64,000 nucleotides of DNA from Mesostigma viride (GCA_009746045.1 RPFO01002347.1:1-64000); one strand, 5' to 3'. Positions 50,661-62,057 are shown, counted from the stretch's first letter. Notes: generated by a model not told the origin, from the letters alone. Numbers and translations are program-made.

Positions 50661-53600
50661 GGAAGCACTGCGCCTACTGCAACAGGAGTGGGCATGCGGA
50701 GACCCAGTGCTGGCAAAAGAACTCCCAGCTCAAGCCACGAAGCAAGAACCAAGGACGGCGGGGCAACCAGCGCAGGAGGGGCAACCAAGCGACCAAGAAG
50801 GAGACCTCACCTGGCGGAAGCGTGGCCAACAACACCCAGGAGGCCGCGGAGCTGCCGGAGGGCTTCGTCTTCACCACCATCGCCGAGTCGGCGCCGTCGC
50901 AGGAGGCTGCTGCACTCACGCAGTATAGCCCCAAGCCCCCTGCCTGGGTTCTGGACTCCGCTGCAAGCAGCCACATGTCCCCATGCCGCACTGACTTTGT
51001 GTCCCTCACCCCCACCACTAGGAACATCGTCGGATCAGGAGGACGTCTTCGCGCGACGGGAGTGGGCACGATTCGGCTCAAACTGCCCAACCAGCATGTG
51101 CACCTGAATGGTGCGCTCTTCGTGCCCGGCTTGAGCGCCCGACTGCTATCAGCTGGGCAGCTCGCCAAGGACGGCCACAAAGTCGACCTCACCGAGCAGA
51201 CAGTGGTGCTGGACAACGAGACGCACAAGATTGCGCTGCAGAACAACATCTACGTGTTACCTGCGGAGCGCGACGAGGCGGCAATGGCTGCCACGGCCAT
51301 CGAGCGGCCGGCGAGCCTGCTCTGGCACTGGCGTCTTGGGCATGCTGGCGAAGATCGGATCAAGAGGCTGGCCGCCATTCCGGAGTCTAACCTTTTTTCG
51401 AGGCGCCTGTCATCGCCTGGCTGCCCATCCTGCCCTGCTGGCTTCATCAAGAGGCGCTCATTTTCGCCTGGACAGCTCCGATCGACTGTTCCCCGAGCCA
51501 AGCTTCACAGCGACATTCTCGGGCCGATGCAGCCAGCAATTGGAGGCGCCCGCTACATGCTCGGCTTCACCGACGATGCTACCCGCTGGCGATGGTGCTT
51601 TCCGCTTCGACACAAGGACGAGGCTGTTGACGCCCTACAGCAGCTGCTCGCGCGCGAAATTCGCCCCTTCTACAACGGTTCGATTCTTCTCCGGACCGAC
51701 AACGACGCAGTCTTCACTGGGCAGGCGTGGCGGGCCGTCTGCGCTGAACACCGAGTGCACCAGGAGTTCTCCAGCCCCTACACTCCTGAGCAGAACGGAG
51801 TGGCGGAGCGGCTGTGGGGTCTGGCCATGGGCATGACACTGGCAATGCTCACGCATGCCGGTTTGCCCAAAGGATTCTGGGCACTAGCCTTCAATTGCGC
51901 GGTTTATATACTTAACCGCCTGCCGTCTAGCTCGAATCCTGGAGGTGCCACGCCACACTTCCTGCTCACCGGTCGCAATGCGGATCTCTCGAATCTTCGA
52001 ATTTTCGGCTGCCCTGCCTTCTATCGGGTGGAGGGCCCACGTGGCAAGCTGGAGGCCAAGGCTCTGCCTGGAATCTTCGTCGGCTATGATCTGGAATCGC
52101 CGGCGTACCTCATTTACCGTCCAGAATCCAAGGATGTCATTCGCCGCCTGCATGTCACCTTCAATGAGGCCTGGCGCAATGGGGCCATGCCAACTCCTGC
52201 GCCGCTTCTGGAAAGTTCTGCCGCACTGGAGGAAACTTCACCAACTGATCTTCCGGCTGTAGCAGAAGTTCAGCCAAATTCTCTGGCCGAACCTAGCGGA
52301 CCGGTCACCCGGTCTCAGGCGAGGTTTCTGGACGCCACCAGAAGGGATATTCCTGAGGAGCTTCGCCACGAGGGAGCGGACGCACCAAGTCCTGATGCAG
52401 TCAACGTCCCAAGTCCTAGACCAGTTCCGGAGGCGCTCGACGGTGCTCCAAACTTTTCACAGCCCGTCCTAACTACTGACGACGTCTCCCCAAGTGACGC
52501 ACGGGAGCTGTCTGCTGGTCCACCGGTCACTGCCACTTCAAGTGCTGCTCGACTGCAAAGTACAATCTCTGCGCTGCGACGTAACCCAGCTGGTAATGTC
52601 GCCATGGCAACTGCTGATGAGCTGATGTTTTGCGGTAGCACCCGTGAACCCCTCGCGATGGAGATTACTACCTATGCTCCCCCTGTCACGGTGTCGCCTA
52701 AATGGGCTCGTTTTTTTCCGCATTACCAGTCAGTTCGTGATCTTTTTGACACAGTGCATTTTACTGGCAGTGACGTTTCCCTTCCCGTCTCCTTTACTGA
52801 GGCTAACAACAGTCCAGAGTGGCGGGCTGCGATGTTGAGCGAAATTAATAGCATTCGTGATCATGCAGTATACTCGCTTGTGAGCCCGCGTACTTTGCCC
52901 GCCGGTGCCAAGGTCCTCCCTTCCCGGTGGGTATTTGCTGTCAAGTCCGACGGCCGTCACAAGGCCAGGTTTGTCGTGAAAGGTTTTGCCCAACGTGAAG
53001 GTATCGACTTTAATGAAGTCTTTTCCCCCACTGTTCGTGCGTCCACCGTGCGACTTGCTCTTGCTTTAGCTGTCACGTCTGGCTTTACTGTCAAGCAGCT
53101 CGATGTCCGAACCGCTTTTCTCTATGCTCCCCTACAGGAGGATGTCTTTGTGCGTCCCCCTACTGGCTTTGAAGAGCGGGATGCCAATGGCGATGTGCTT
53201 GTGTGGAAGCTGCACCGCAGCTTGTATGGCATCAAGCAAGCGCCACGCAATTGGCATAAAACGTTCCGTGCACACCTTCTTTCTGACGGCGCCATCCAAA
53301 GCCAAATTGATGCGTGCCTGTATTACTACCCTTCGTCTCGTGGTTTCGTGTTCGTGCACGTCGATGACATTCTTGCTGCTCATCCTTCCCCTTCCTGGCT
53401 GGCATCCTGGTCTCGCCGTTTGGCTAATACTTTTCAAATCACTGAGTCGGACAATCCCTCTCTTTTCCTCGGTGTTTCCCTTACTATCGACCCTGCGTCT
53501 CGTTCCCTTACCATGCACCAACGGCCCTACATTGAAGCTATTGCTGCCCGTTTTGGGCTTTCTACCCCTCACCCTGTGCACACCCCTATAGTGCCTGGTA

Positions 53601-54298
53601 GTCCCCGTCGCGAGGGGGGAATGTGTGATGCCCCAAACCATCAACTCTTTCAGCAGATTGTTGGTGCTCTCATGTACGCCGCGACATGGACGCGCCCAGA
53701 CATTGCTTTTGCTGTCAACCAGCTGGCCCAATGCATGCAGGCACCCACGGAGGGCGACTTGGAGCTGGCCAAGCGATTGGTGCGCTACCTTGTCCACACC
53801 AAGGACTTGGGACTGCGCTATGGTGGCCAAGGGGGGCTGGAGGGGTGGACGGATGCCGATTGGGGGAACTGCCCTGAGACACGCAGATCTGTCTCTGGCA
53901 ATGTAGTGATGTTCAGGGGGGCCGCAGTCGAGTGGTGCAGCCGCAAGCAGCACGTTACCGCCCTGTCTTCCTGCGAGGCGGAGTACATTGCTGCTAGCAG
54001 CGTAACCCAGCTAGTGCTTCCACTGAGGCACATGTTGGGGGAGCTGGGGCATCCAGTTCAGGGGCCCACGCCTGTCTTCTGCGACAACACAGGCGCCGTG
54101 GCACTCGCTCGTGACCCTGTTCATCCCAAGCGCACGAAGCACATTGACGTGCGTTTCCATTTCATCCGGGAGAAGGTGGAGGGGGGACTCATCGCCATGA
54201 AGCATTGTCCTGGGGAGGACATGCTTGCTGATCTTCTGACGAAGGCACTTTCACGTGCCAGGTTCACTGCCCTGCGTGGCAAACTCATGTCAACTTAG
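50605..54298 (+). CDS. E6 Pol: protease, integrase, RT, RNase H
   Basis: The frame is open from before 50605 (zinc knuckle first) to the TAG at 54298; the first GTG is at 50822. Protease WVLDSAASSHMS (Asp 50954-50956). GAG-pre-integrase/zinc domain HWRLGHAGEDRI near 51333. Integrase core HSDILGPM, RTDNDAVF, EQNGVAERL with 35 residues between the last two acids. Copia tail KLEAKALPGIFVGYD. RT KQLDVRTAFLYAPL and FVHVDDILAAHP (VDD box, near 53355-53375). RNase H GWTDADWGNC and LADLLTKAL at the end. No stops or shifts in 1158+ codons. Confidence 0.95.
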
Positions 54299-54318
54299 TC
54301 CTTTGTGTTCAGCTGGCT

Positions 54319-54326
54319 AAGGGGGG
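54319..54326 (+). other. E6 polypurine tract
   Basis: AAGGGGGG immediately upstream of the 3' LTR. Confidence 0.8.
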
Positions 54327-55103
54327 TGTTGGGGATCATATACCCACCTGCCCACACTATATTCCAGCCTGACTTTCTTCTTCTTTGTTTTACTTCACAA
54401 GGGCTGAGAATTTGATAGATTGATAAGTTAGATGAATTGCTCTCAATGAGCTGATCAATGTTCATGTGCCATAGTCCTATATTTGGCCATAGATCTCTTG
54501 TACCTGAGTTGGTCTAGTAGCATCACTTCCATGCTTGACAAGTGGTGTACTTCTTTGGTAGACAAGTGTCCATTCCATGAGCTGACATGTGTTGGAAGCT
54601 CATAGTGACAAGTGTTGCATTCCATTGACTGACAAGTGGATAGACTCATTGGATTACACTTGTCATTCCAAGTAGAAACCATGTGTCACTTTATTAAGCA
54701 TTAGATGTGGCACATTGTTCAGAGGACATTTGGCAATCAACTGTCATGCCAGCTCATTAGAACCTTTCTAGAATGACCTTGGAATGTTCTAGGAATATGC
54801 CAGGAATATTCCTGGAATATACTGAGAATATGCTGGGAATATGCTTAGATGTTTCTACAAGCTTCTATGATGACATCAGCATCTGATGTCATCCTTCCTA
54901 GCTAGAAAGGTATAAAAAGAAACTGGCTCCTAAGGCCAGGTACCTCTTTTCCTAACCTCTCAGCCTAAGAAATAAAACTCTTTTTCTGGTCTCTCTTCCA
55001 TTGTCTTCAAGCTCAGTCTTTCATCACCTGCAAGGTGCAAGGGTAACAAGGCCAAGCACAAGGCATTGTGTAAAACCCATTAGTTTCCTCTACCTTTCCA
55101 ACA
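54327..55103 (+). repeat. E6 3' LTR
   Basis: 777 bp, near-identical to the 5' LTR; followed by TSD GAAGA. Confidence 0.95.
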
Positions 55104-55108
55104 GAAGA

Positions 55109-55301
55109 CACTAGGACTGACGACAGTGGACACGCCGGGCGTGCCCCGGGGCAGGCGACGGTGGACGGCCTGAGCGGGGCGGACGAGGTCGCAAGCCTGC
55201 TGGATCCCGAGGGAAGAATCCTGCACAGCCTGCACAAAGGGGAAGGGGGATGGGGTGACCAAGTCGGGAATGGCGCTGACGGCGCTGGGGACCAACCGGC
55301 A
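55109..55301 (-). pseudogene. Right-hand continuation of the E6 host sequence
   Basis: G/C-rich, open on the minus strand (AIPDLVTPSPFPFVQAVQDS, RLPRGTPGVSTV). No family recognised; would join 49153 when E6 is removed. Confidence 0.3.
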
Positions 55302-55389
55302 TGTATGTATGTATGTATGTATGTATGTATGTATGTATGTATGTATGTATGTATGTATGTATGTATGTATGTATGTATGTATGTATGTA
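55302..55389. repeat. (ATGT)n microsatellite, about 22 copies
   Basis: Same unit as 48551-48720. It abuts a truncated E1-family LTR at 55391. Confidence 0.95.
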
Positions 55390-55432
55390 TACCCACGGTT
55401 CGTGCTTGCCAAGATAGCTGGTCATCCCCCAT

Positions 55433-55862
55433 AGTTAGATGAGATGCTTAGGCTGACACACGGATTTCCGGCCTGCGCGCCGCGTATTGCCTACCGCGGC
55501 TGAGCGGGACACCTCAGCACTGTACGGCACGTCGTACGGTACTGAGGTGTCATGTGGACTGACGTGCAGTAAGTGCCAGACTGTTCCTAGGCTCTAGCTC
55601 GACCCGCCAGATCCGGGTTATCCGGGTCTGACGGGCCGAGTGTAGTTGATGCTAGTGACGTGGTCGCATGGCATTGCAGTGTACAGTTGTCCACTGGTAG
55701 GCGCTGCAGTGGAGCGCTGCCACAGGCATACAGGCGTAGCACTGGGGAGTTTGCCCAGTTCCATTCTGAGCTCTCAGCGTTCGTTGTATTATTTGCTAAT
55801 ACAATCTCCCTCATCATTCTCAGCTTTCATGAGTTGTCTCTCGCATTCTCCACGTTCCAACT
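55433..55862 (+). repeat. E3 5' LTR
   Basis: 430 bp. Lacks a ~15-bp segment (GTGCCACAGCACCCGA) present in the 3' LTR near 61928. Confidence 0.9.
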
Positions 55863-55881
55863 TGGACTGAAATCGTTCGAA

Positions 55882-58800
55882 ATGGCTTCCAACAACAACA
55901 ATGCCGGCAAGAACAATAACAACAAGAAGGGGAATGCGCCGACCAGGCGCACCTCCCCACGCCTCTCGCCGGAGGGTTCGCCCTCCGCCACCGTGCGGGT
56001 GACGCCCAACGTCACCTTTAGCACGGTGGTTGCCGACAACCCGAGGCGTCGGACCCCGCAGGTGGGGGCCGGCGCCCAGGGGCAGGCGAGAGGGCGCACG
56101 CTTGCCACTGGCGGCTCGTCCGCCATGGCACCCGGGGTGCAGGAACCCTGGGCACGTGACACCCCCGTCGCAGGTGGCGGGGGACGTGAGCGCAGCGACT
56201 CCTCCGAGGAGGACGGGGAGGTGCCGCCCGCGAGGCCGCGGCCCTCGGTTGAGCTGTCTGTCAGAAATTCGACACGATACACAGTGCATTGTTCTTAAGA
56301 CTCGTTATATTAAAATTTAATTCATTATGTCGGCATAGCAGCAAACGGCACAGAGTGAGCTTTTTATACCGTTTACAGATTCGTCAGTGATACTTTGAAT
56401 ATGCTATACGAATAGCAATAATTCGAATATGCTATATGAATAGCGATAATTCGAATATGCTAGAAATATACGTGGGATATGCTGGGAATAATGTCACGAC
56501 ATATTCTAGGATGCTTTGGCATATTCTGATAAGTATATATTCTAGAATGCTGTGGCATATTCTGATAAGTATGCTGAACGTGGAAAAATAAATGCTGCTT
56601 TAAACAACAAAACAAATAAACATCAAGCAAAAAACAAACATTTAACAAACAAGACATGCCACCTGCCAATATAAAATATTAAATACTATTCTGGCTAGAG
56701 TAGACACTGGGAATTATAATAAATTCCCAACACCCCCCTTGGTCACATAGCCAGGGGTAGAACACTTCTAACCGTGACAATACTTTGTCCCGTCTTAAAG
56801 TCACCTATCAAGACAGTCAAGCCATTTCTTGTCAGTCCTTGCACGCTGGGCATAGGACCTTTACAGTTAGACTAGGGCAGGTGGATGAAGCACCCTCCCC
56901 CCCCTCAACCACGTGCCCCTATTAACACGTGGGCTAGGCCTTAAGGCAAGAGGCCTACCGGACAATGTGCATTTAAGGAAAAGCACGCAACCCAACACTA
57001 TGCTAGCCAACTACAGAGCTAGCCAAAACGGAGAACTAGCCAACTACGGGGCTAGCAAAAAAAAAGGTTTACTAGCCAACTACAGGGCTAGTCACAAAGG
57101 GACGTCACACGTAAAAGATTAATTATACTATTAGAAACAAAAACCCGGAGGAAGGTCCCCGGCTTCTTGGGTCGCATGCGCCTGGGCCTTGGCAGGGCGC
57201 TTCTCGGGATATTTGGTCCAGCAGTTCGCCTCGCGGTGTCCAGGACGCTGGCAGTGACGACACGGGGGAGGTTGAGTGCGGGTCGCGTACACCCCCCCCG
57301 CCGGTTGCGGAGCCGACGCGGGTGCCGGCGCCTTAGTATGCGTCGCGGCCAACCCGCGGGGGCCGCGCAGCTGGTCCTCCGCCTGAAGGAGGAGAACCTT
57401 GGCCTCCTCGAGAGAAAAATCGTCACGCACGAAAACGGCCGCGAGAAGCGGGCGATATTCGGCGGGCAGGCCGTCGAGTAAATTCTGCACAAATGCCGTC
57501 TCCGCCATGACGCCGCCGAGCTTTAGGTAGTCGCGGTACATTGTCTCGTTGTCGGCCACATACGAGACCATGGCTTGGTTCAGCGCCATGCAGCTCCATG
57601 CGGTGCAGCTTGCGCCGAAGATCTTGCTTGTGAGACCGCGTTTGGCGGGGCTGATCGTACACGGCGTCTACTTTCTTGAACGCCACGCTCCCATACTTCG
57701 GTTCAGCTTGATCCGCAACACTGAGAGCTTGGCCGTCCAGAATCGAGCGCAGGGCGGCAAATAAAATCCGATCTTGCCGAAGTTCAGCCTGGGTTGGATC
57801 AGCATGGTCGACGGGAAGTGACAGGACACTTGTCATACCGAAAGCGGCTGCTATCGATTCAAAACGAATGCGAATTTTTGGCCAGTCTGCTGGCTTGGTG
57901 CCGTCAAAACGAGGAATGCCGCTGCACGCGGCAATAAGGCCAACATCCTTATTATTATTCGCCACTTAATTCAGTACAGTGGGAAATACGAATCAGCTGG
58001 CAAGGCCAATCGTAAAAATTTCCTCTATAAACTGGACGTCGGAAATTTCAAATGTAAAAGTGTCGTCGAGATATGTGATCGTTATAGTGGCAGGTCGAGG
58101 AGCTGCGGCATTAAAATTTAATGCGTCAGGTACTAGAGACGGAGTAGTCTGATCTGGTTCCACGTATTCCCAGCCATACGGGAAACACAGAACAGCATCG
58201 TCATCTAGATTCAGTGCCGGCTCGTCTGGGAATAAAACACTTAAATCCGAGTCAGTAAGCTCCGGGAAAAAATCCGCGAGCATACTGGCCATGCCGGAAT
58301 AGTAATAATAATATGACAGAGGTCGTAGATCGACAATCGCTCCGGTACCATGTCGGAAATTCGACACGATACACAGTGCATTGTTCTTAAGACTCGTTAT
58401 ATTAAAATTTAATTCATTATGTCGGCATAGCAGCAAACGGCACAGAGTGAGCTTTTTATACCGTTTACAGATTCGTCAGTGATACTTTGAATATGCTATA
58501 CGAATAGCAATAATTCGAATATGCTATATGAATAGCGATAATTCGAATATGCTAGAAATATACGTGGGATATGCTGGGAATAATGTCACGACATATTCTA
58601 GGATGCTGTGGCATATTCTGATAAGTATATATTCTAGAATGCTGTGGCATATTCTGATAAGTATGCTGAACGTGGAAAAATAAATGCTGCTTTGAACAAC
58701 AAAACAAATAAACATCAAACAAAAAACAAACAAGCAAAACAAACATTTAACAAACAAGACATGCCACCTGCCAATATAAAATATTAAATACTATTCTGGC

Positions 58801-59245
58801 TAGAGTGGACACTGGGAATTATAATAAATTCCCAACACTGTCTTCTCAGACGCCTGCGACATCGGGCAATCTGTCTGTGGGCCGACAAATGGCCATTATG
58901 GACATTGACCGTTATGGTGCGCATGTCCCGTTACCCGTAGAGTTCGGGATTCAGCCCCACCATCTTCCCCTCGGGGAAGATGATATTCCGGAGTTCATCT
59001 CAGTGACGGGCTGGTGTCTTTGCCAGCGGTTTCAGCTGACTTTTGATGAGCCGGCGACGTCGTTCGACGTTCATCGTGTTCAGGCGACCATCCGGCGCCG
59101 CTTGCAGATGGAGTCTGCGTGCCCTATGCCAATAAAGTCTTTTGATTTTTCACACACCATGGAATTTCGTGCTGCTCACCTTCATAGGTGGAAACACACT
59201 CTTTATCCATTAGGGTTGTCTGCCTTGGTGGATAGTAGGCCTTGA
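55882..59245 (+). CDS. E3 ORF1, interrupted by E4
   Basis: ATG 55882 (MASNNNNAGKNNNNKKGNAP) to 56258, then 58843-59245. Removing E4 and one CTGTC restores ELSSQTPATSGNLSV in frame, the same peptide as in E2. Asn/Lys-rich start, SDSSEEDGEVPPARPRPS, DIDRYGAHVPLPV, LGEDDIPEFIS. After about 59105 the frame runs into former 3' UTR (ACPMPIKSFDF...) to a chance stop at 59245. Intact counterpart of the frameshifted E2 ORF1. No known domain. Confidence 0.75.
56259..56732 (-). repeat. E4 3' LTR
   Basis: 474 bp, TG...CA; contains several ATTCGAATATGCTA and GGCATATTCTGATAAGTAT repeats. Confidence 0.92.
57131..57965 (-). CDS. E4 Gag with zinc knuckle (one frameshift)
   Basis: ATG 57965 (MANNNKDVGLIAACSGIPRF). 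First frame to about 57590: FDGTKPADWPKIRIRFESI, QTRSHKQDLRRKLHRMELHG. Second frame to 57131: MVSYVADNETMYRDYLKLGG, LLDGLPAEYRPLLAA, SLEEAKVLLLQAEDQLRG, then CRHCQRPGHREANC (C-x2-C-x4-H-x4-C) and the terminal DLPPGFCF. The join needs a 1-nt shift near CATGGCGCTG (57583-57592). The same blocks occur in E6 Gag (GLPDRYRPALISAHF; LLEAED). Confidence 0.85.
57993..58291 (-). CDS. E4 small acidic ORF upstream of gag
   Basis: About 99 codons from ATG near 58291 (MASMLADFFPELTDSDLSVL) to a stop at 57993, just before the gag ATG. Strongly acidic (DEPALNLDDDAVL), with TITITYLDDTFTFEISD near the end. It fills the leader of an otherwise gag-only element, which suggests it is a conserved product. I do not recognise the family. 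Confidence 0.55.
58351..58837 (-). repeat. E4 5' LTR
   Basis: 487 bp; differs from the 3' LTR by a ~15-bp indel near 58715-58735 and a few bases. Confidence 0.92.
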
Positions 59246-59961
59246 GCTCAGCGGCTCAAGTGCCTCCCATTCAAGTGAAGGGTCAAACCTCCCTTGACAG
59301 GTGGTTTCCCAGGACCCCAGTTCACTGTGGGCTTTCTGGGCCACCTGGCCTCACTGTTCAGTGGCAGTAAAGGCACGGGTGCTGTCATGTTGTCTAGTAC
59401 AATGTGATCAGCACAGGTCCAGGATGCAATATTCCTGTCACCTGTCACCAGGACTTCAGCCACCACTGTGCAGGGCAGGGGTGGCTGGTCCTCACACGTT
59501 GTGCAGGTGCAACGTGGACAGTTCAGGGTGTCCTAAACCTGGCTACTGTCACTACTCAGGTTGCAGGTGACCTGAGCTCAGTTGCCCCAGCCTGGCTGGG
59601 TGCTATGTTTTCTGAGTGGGCGATGATGATGGAACAACATGGAACCTTTTAAACGGTTTACCTTGGCATTTTTTTTTACAGTGGCTCTCTTGGCTGGTGA
59701 TGCACTCCCTGGATAGGCAGACAGGCATGGCTATCTCCCTTATGAGCTCGCGAGGAGGAGGAACTCCCCGGGCCTGTTGAGCTAAACTTGATGCCACCAG
59801 AAGTATATTGCACGAGTTCTGGGGCCCATCTTTTTCAGTCCAGATGTTGCAGTATGGGTGTCAGCTGCTCAGCACCTCAGTCAGCTTGGAGTCAGTCTCC
59901 TAGCTGGGCAGGATCAGGCTTGAAGTTGCTAGCCTTCAACCTGAAAGGAAAACATAATGGG
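59246..59961 (+). other. E3 3' UTR (E2-type)
   Basis: Matches 20448-21300 in opposite orientation, including GAAAGGAAAACATAATGGG before the 3' LTR. Non-coding. Confidence 0.75.
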
Positions 59962-62057
59962 AGTTAGATGAGATGCTTAGGCTGACACACGGATTTCCGG
60001 CCTGCGCGCCGCGTATTGCCTACCGCGGCTGAGCGGGACACCTCAGCACTGTACGGCACGTCGTACGGTACTGAGGTGTCATGTGGACTGACGTGCAGTC
60101 AGTGCCAGACTGTTCCTAGGCTCTAGCTCGACCCGCCAGATCCGGGTTATCCGGGTCTGACGGGCCGAGTGTAGTTGAAGTTAAGTAATGCGATACGCAT
60201 TACTTTTGCATACTTGCAAGTATGCATCTTAGTTACTTAACTAAGATTGGCGTTCGCTCCTGGGGTACCGGGTTCGAATCCTCTCGGAGGCACGGAAATA
60301 TTTGCGGCGGGTAGGCCTGGGAGGCCGAGTCGAAATATTTGTGGATTTCTATGTTTGGCGGAGGCCGGGTAGGCCAAGTCGAAATAGGAATTACGGCGTG
60401 AGGCTGGGAATAGCCGAGTCGTAATTAATCAAGTCACCTCGGTAACGAGCGGTGTGTGCGGAACGCCGCATTTCCCCACGCGGCCCAATTTTAGTTAAGT
60501 AATGCGATACGCATTACTTTTGCATACTTGCAAGTATGCATCTTAGTTACTTAACTAAGATTGGCGTTCGCTCCTGGGGTACCGGGTTCGAATCCTCTCG
60601 GAGGCACGGAAATATTTGCGGCGGGTAGGCCTGGGAGGCCGAGTCGAAATATTTGTGGATTTCTATGTTTGGCGGAGGCCGGGTAGGCCAAGTCGAAATA
60701 GGAATTACGGCGTGAGGCTGGGAATAGCCGAGTCGTAATTAATCAAGCCACCTCGGTAACGAGCGGTGTGTGCGGAACGCCGGATTTCCCCACGCGGCCC
60801 AATTTTAGTTAAGTAATGCGATACGCATTACTTTTGCATACTTGCAAGTATGCATCTTAGTTACTTAACTAAGATTGGCGTTCGCTCCTGGGGTACCGGG
60901 TTCGAATCCTCTCGGAGGCACGGAAATATTTGCGGCGGGTAGGCCTGGGAGGCCGAGTCGAAATATTTGTGGATTTCTATGTTTGGCGGAGGCCGGGTAG
61001 GCCAAGTCGAAATAGGAATTACGGCGTGAGGCTGGGAATAGCCGAGTCGTAATTAATCAAGTCACCTCGGTAACGAGCGGTGTGTGCGGAACGCCGCATT
61101 TCCCCACGCGGCCCAATTTTAGTTAAGTAATGCGATACGCATTACTTTTGCATACTTGCAAGTATGCATCTTAGTTACTTAACTAAGATTGGCGTTCGCT
61201 CCTGGGGTACCGGGTTCGAATCCTCTCGGAGGCACGGAAATATTTGCGGCGGGTAGGCCTGGGAGGCCGAGTCGAAATATTTGTGGATTTCTATGTTTGG
61301 CGGAGGCCGGGTAGGCCAAGTCGAAATAGGAATTACGGCGCGAGGCTGGGAATAGCCGAGTCGTAATTAATCAAGTCACCTCGGTAACGAGCGGTGTGTG
61401 CGGAACGCCGGATTTCCCCACGCGGCCCAATTTTAGTTAAGTAATGCGATACGCATTACTTTTGCATACTTGCAAGTATGCATCTTAGTTACTTAACTAA
61501 GATTGGCGTTCGCTCCTGGGGTACCGGGTTCGAATCCTCTCGGAGGCACGGAAATATTTGCGGCGGGTAGGCCTGGGAGGCCGAGTCGAAATATTTGTGG
61601 ATTTCTATGTTTGGCGGAGGCCGGGTAGGCCAAGTCGAAATAGGAATTACGGCGTGAGGCTGGGAATAGCCGAGTCGTAATTAATCAAGTCACCTCGGTA
61701 ACGAGCGGTGTGTGCGGAACGCCGGATTTCCCCACGCGGCCCAATTTTAGTTAAGTAATGCGATACGCATTACTTTTGCATACTTGCAAGTATGCAAAAG
61801 TAATGCGTATCGCATTACTTAACTGTTGATGCTAGTGACGTGGTCGCATGGCATTGCAGTGTACAGTTGTCCACTGGTAGGCGCTGCAGTGGAGCGCTGC
61901 CATAGGCATATAGGCGTAGCACTGGGAGTGCCACAGCACCCGAGTTTGCCCAGTTCCATTCTGAGCTCTCAGCGTTCGTTGTATTATTTGCTAATACAAT
62001 CTCCCTCATCATTCTCAGCTTTCGTGAGTTGTCTCTCGCATTCTCCACGTTCCAACT
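59962..62057 (+). repeat. E3 3' LTR, interrupted by P1
   Basis: 59962-60178 and 61825-62057 make one LTR of about 445 bp once P1 and one GTTGA are removed. Confidence 0.9.
60179..61824. mobile_element. P1: five 314-bp tandem units with hairpins, closed by a 76-bp perfect palindrome
   Basis: Flanked by GTTGA (60174-60178 and 61825-61829) inside the E3 3' LTR. Units start at 60179, 60493, 60807, 61121 and 61435, exactly 314 bp apart, with only a few differences. Each opens with nested palindromes (AGTAATGCGATACGCATTACT, TGCATACTTGCAAGTATGCA, ATCTTAGTTACTTAACTAAGAT) and contains GGTTCGAATCC (first copy 60271-60281), a perfect Pol III B-box match. The last segment, 61749-61824, is a 76-bp perfect palindrome ending CTTAACT. 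No open frame. Unit bodies also show repeated GGCCGAGTCG motifs. No known family recognised. Confidence 0.88.

Larger units (their letters stand above)
49159..55103 (+). mobile_element. Canonical Ty1/copia retrotransposon E6, young and nearly intact
   Basis: 5945 bp between GAAGA (49154-49158) and GAAGA (55104-55108). LTRs of 778 and 777 bp (49159-49936, 54327-55103) begin TGTTGGGG and end CCAACA; the one difference I see is a missing C near 54420. Internal order gag, protease, integrase, RT, RNase H is canonical copia. Likely among the most recent insertions here and possibly still competent if the gag-pol frame change is tolerated. Confidence 0.96.
56259..58837 (-). mobile_element. E4: small gag-only copia retrotransposon inserted in E3 ORF1
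   Basis: 2579 bp between CTGTC (56254-56258) and CTGTC (58838-58842). LTRs 56259-56732 and 58351-58837 have TGTCnGAAATT...CCCAACA ends. On the minus strand: 5' LTR, primer site TGGTACCGGAGC (58339-58350), a small acidic ORF, gag with zinc knuckle, polypurine tract AAGGGGGG (56733-56740), 3' LTR. There is no protease, integrase or RT, so it must be mobilised by another copia element. The Gag resembles that of E6. This matches the published 'terminal repeat with GAG' (TR-GAG) concept. Confidence 0.92.
55433..62057 (+). mobile_element. E3: internally deleted relative of E2, inserted in the E1-B LTR
   Basis: Flanked by CCCAT (55428-55432 and 62058-62062). 5' LTR 55433-55862; 3' LTR 59962-62057 interrupted by P1. 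Both have AGTTAGATGAGATGC starts and CCAACT ends, diverged from E2 LTRs. TGGACTGAAA primer site at 55863-55872. ORF1 runs directly into E2-type 3' UTR near 59107: gag, integrase, protease, RT and RNase H are deleted. Without E4 and P1 the element is about 2.4 kb. Confidence 0.9.

Noticed and set aside
60271-61537. Five tRNA genes in the P1 array
   Set aside because: Only the B-box/T-loop match is present. The T-stem pairs poorly, and I could not find an A-box, anticodon arm or acceptor stem, so these are at most tRNA-derived promoters.
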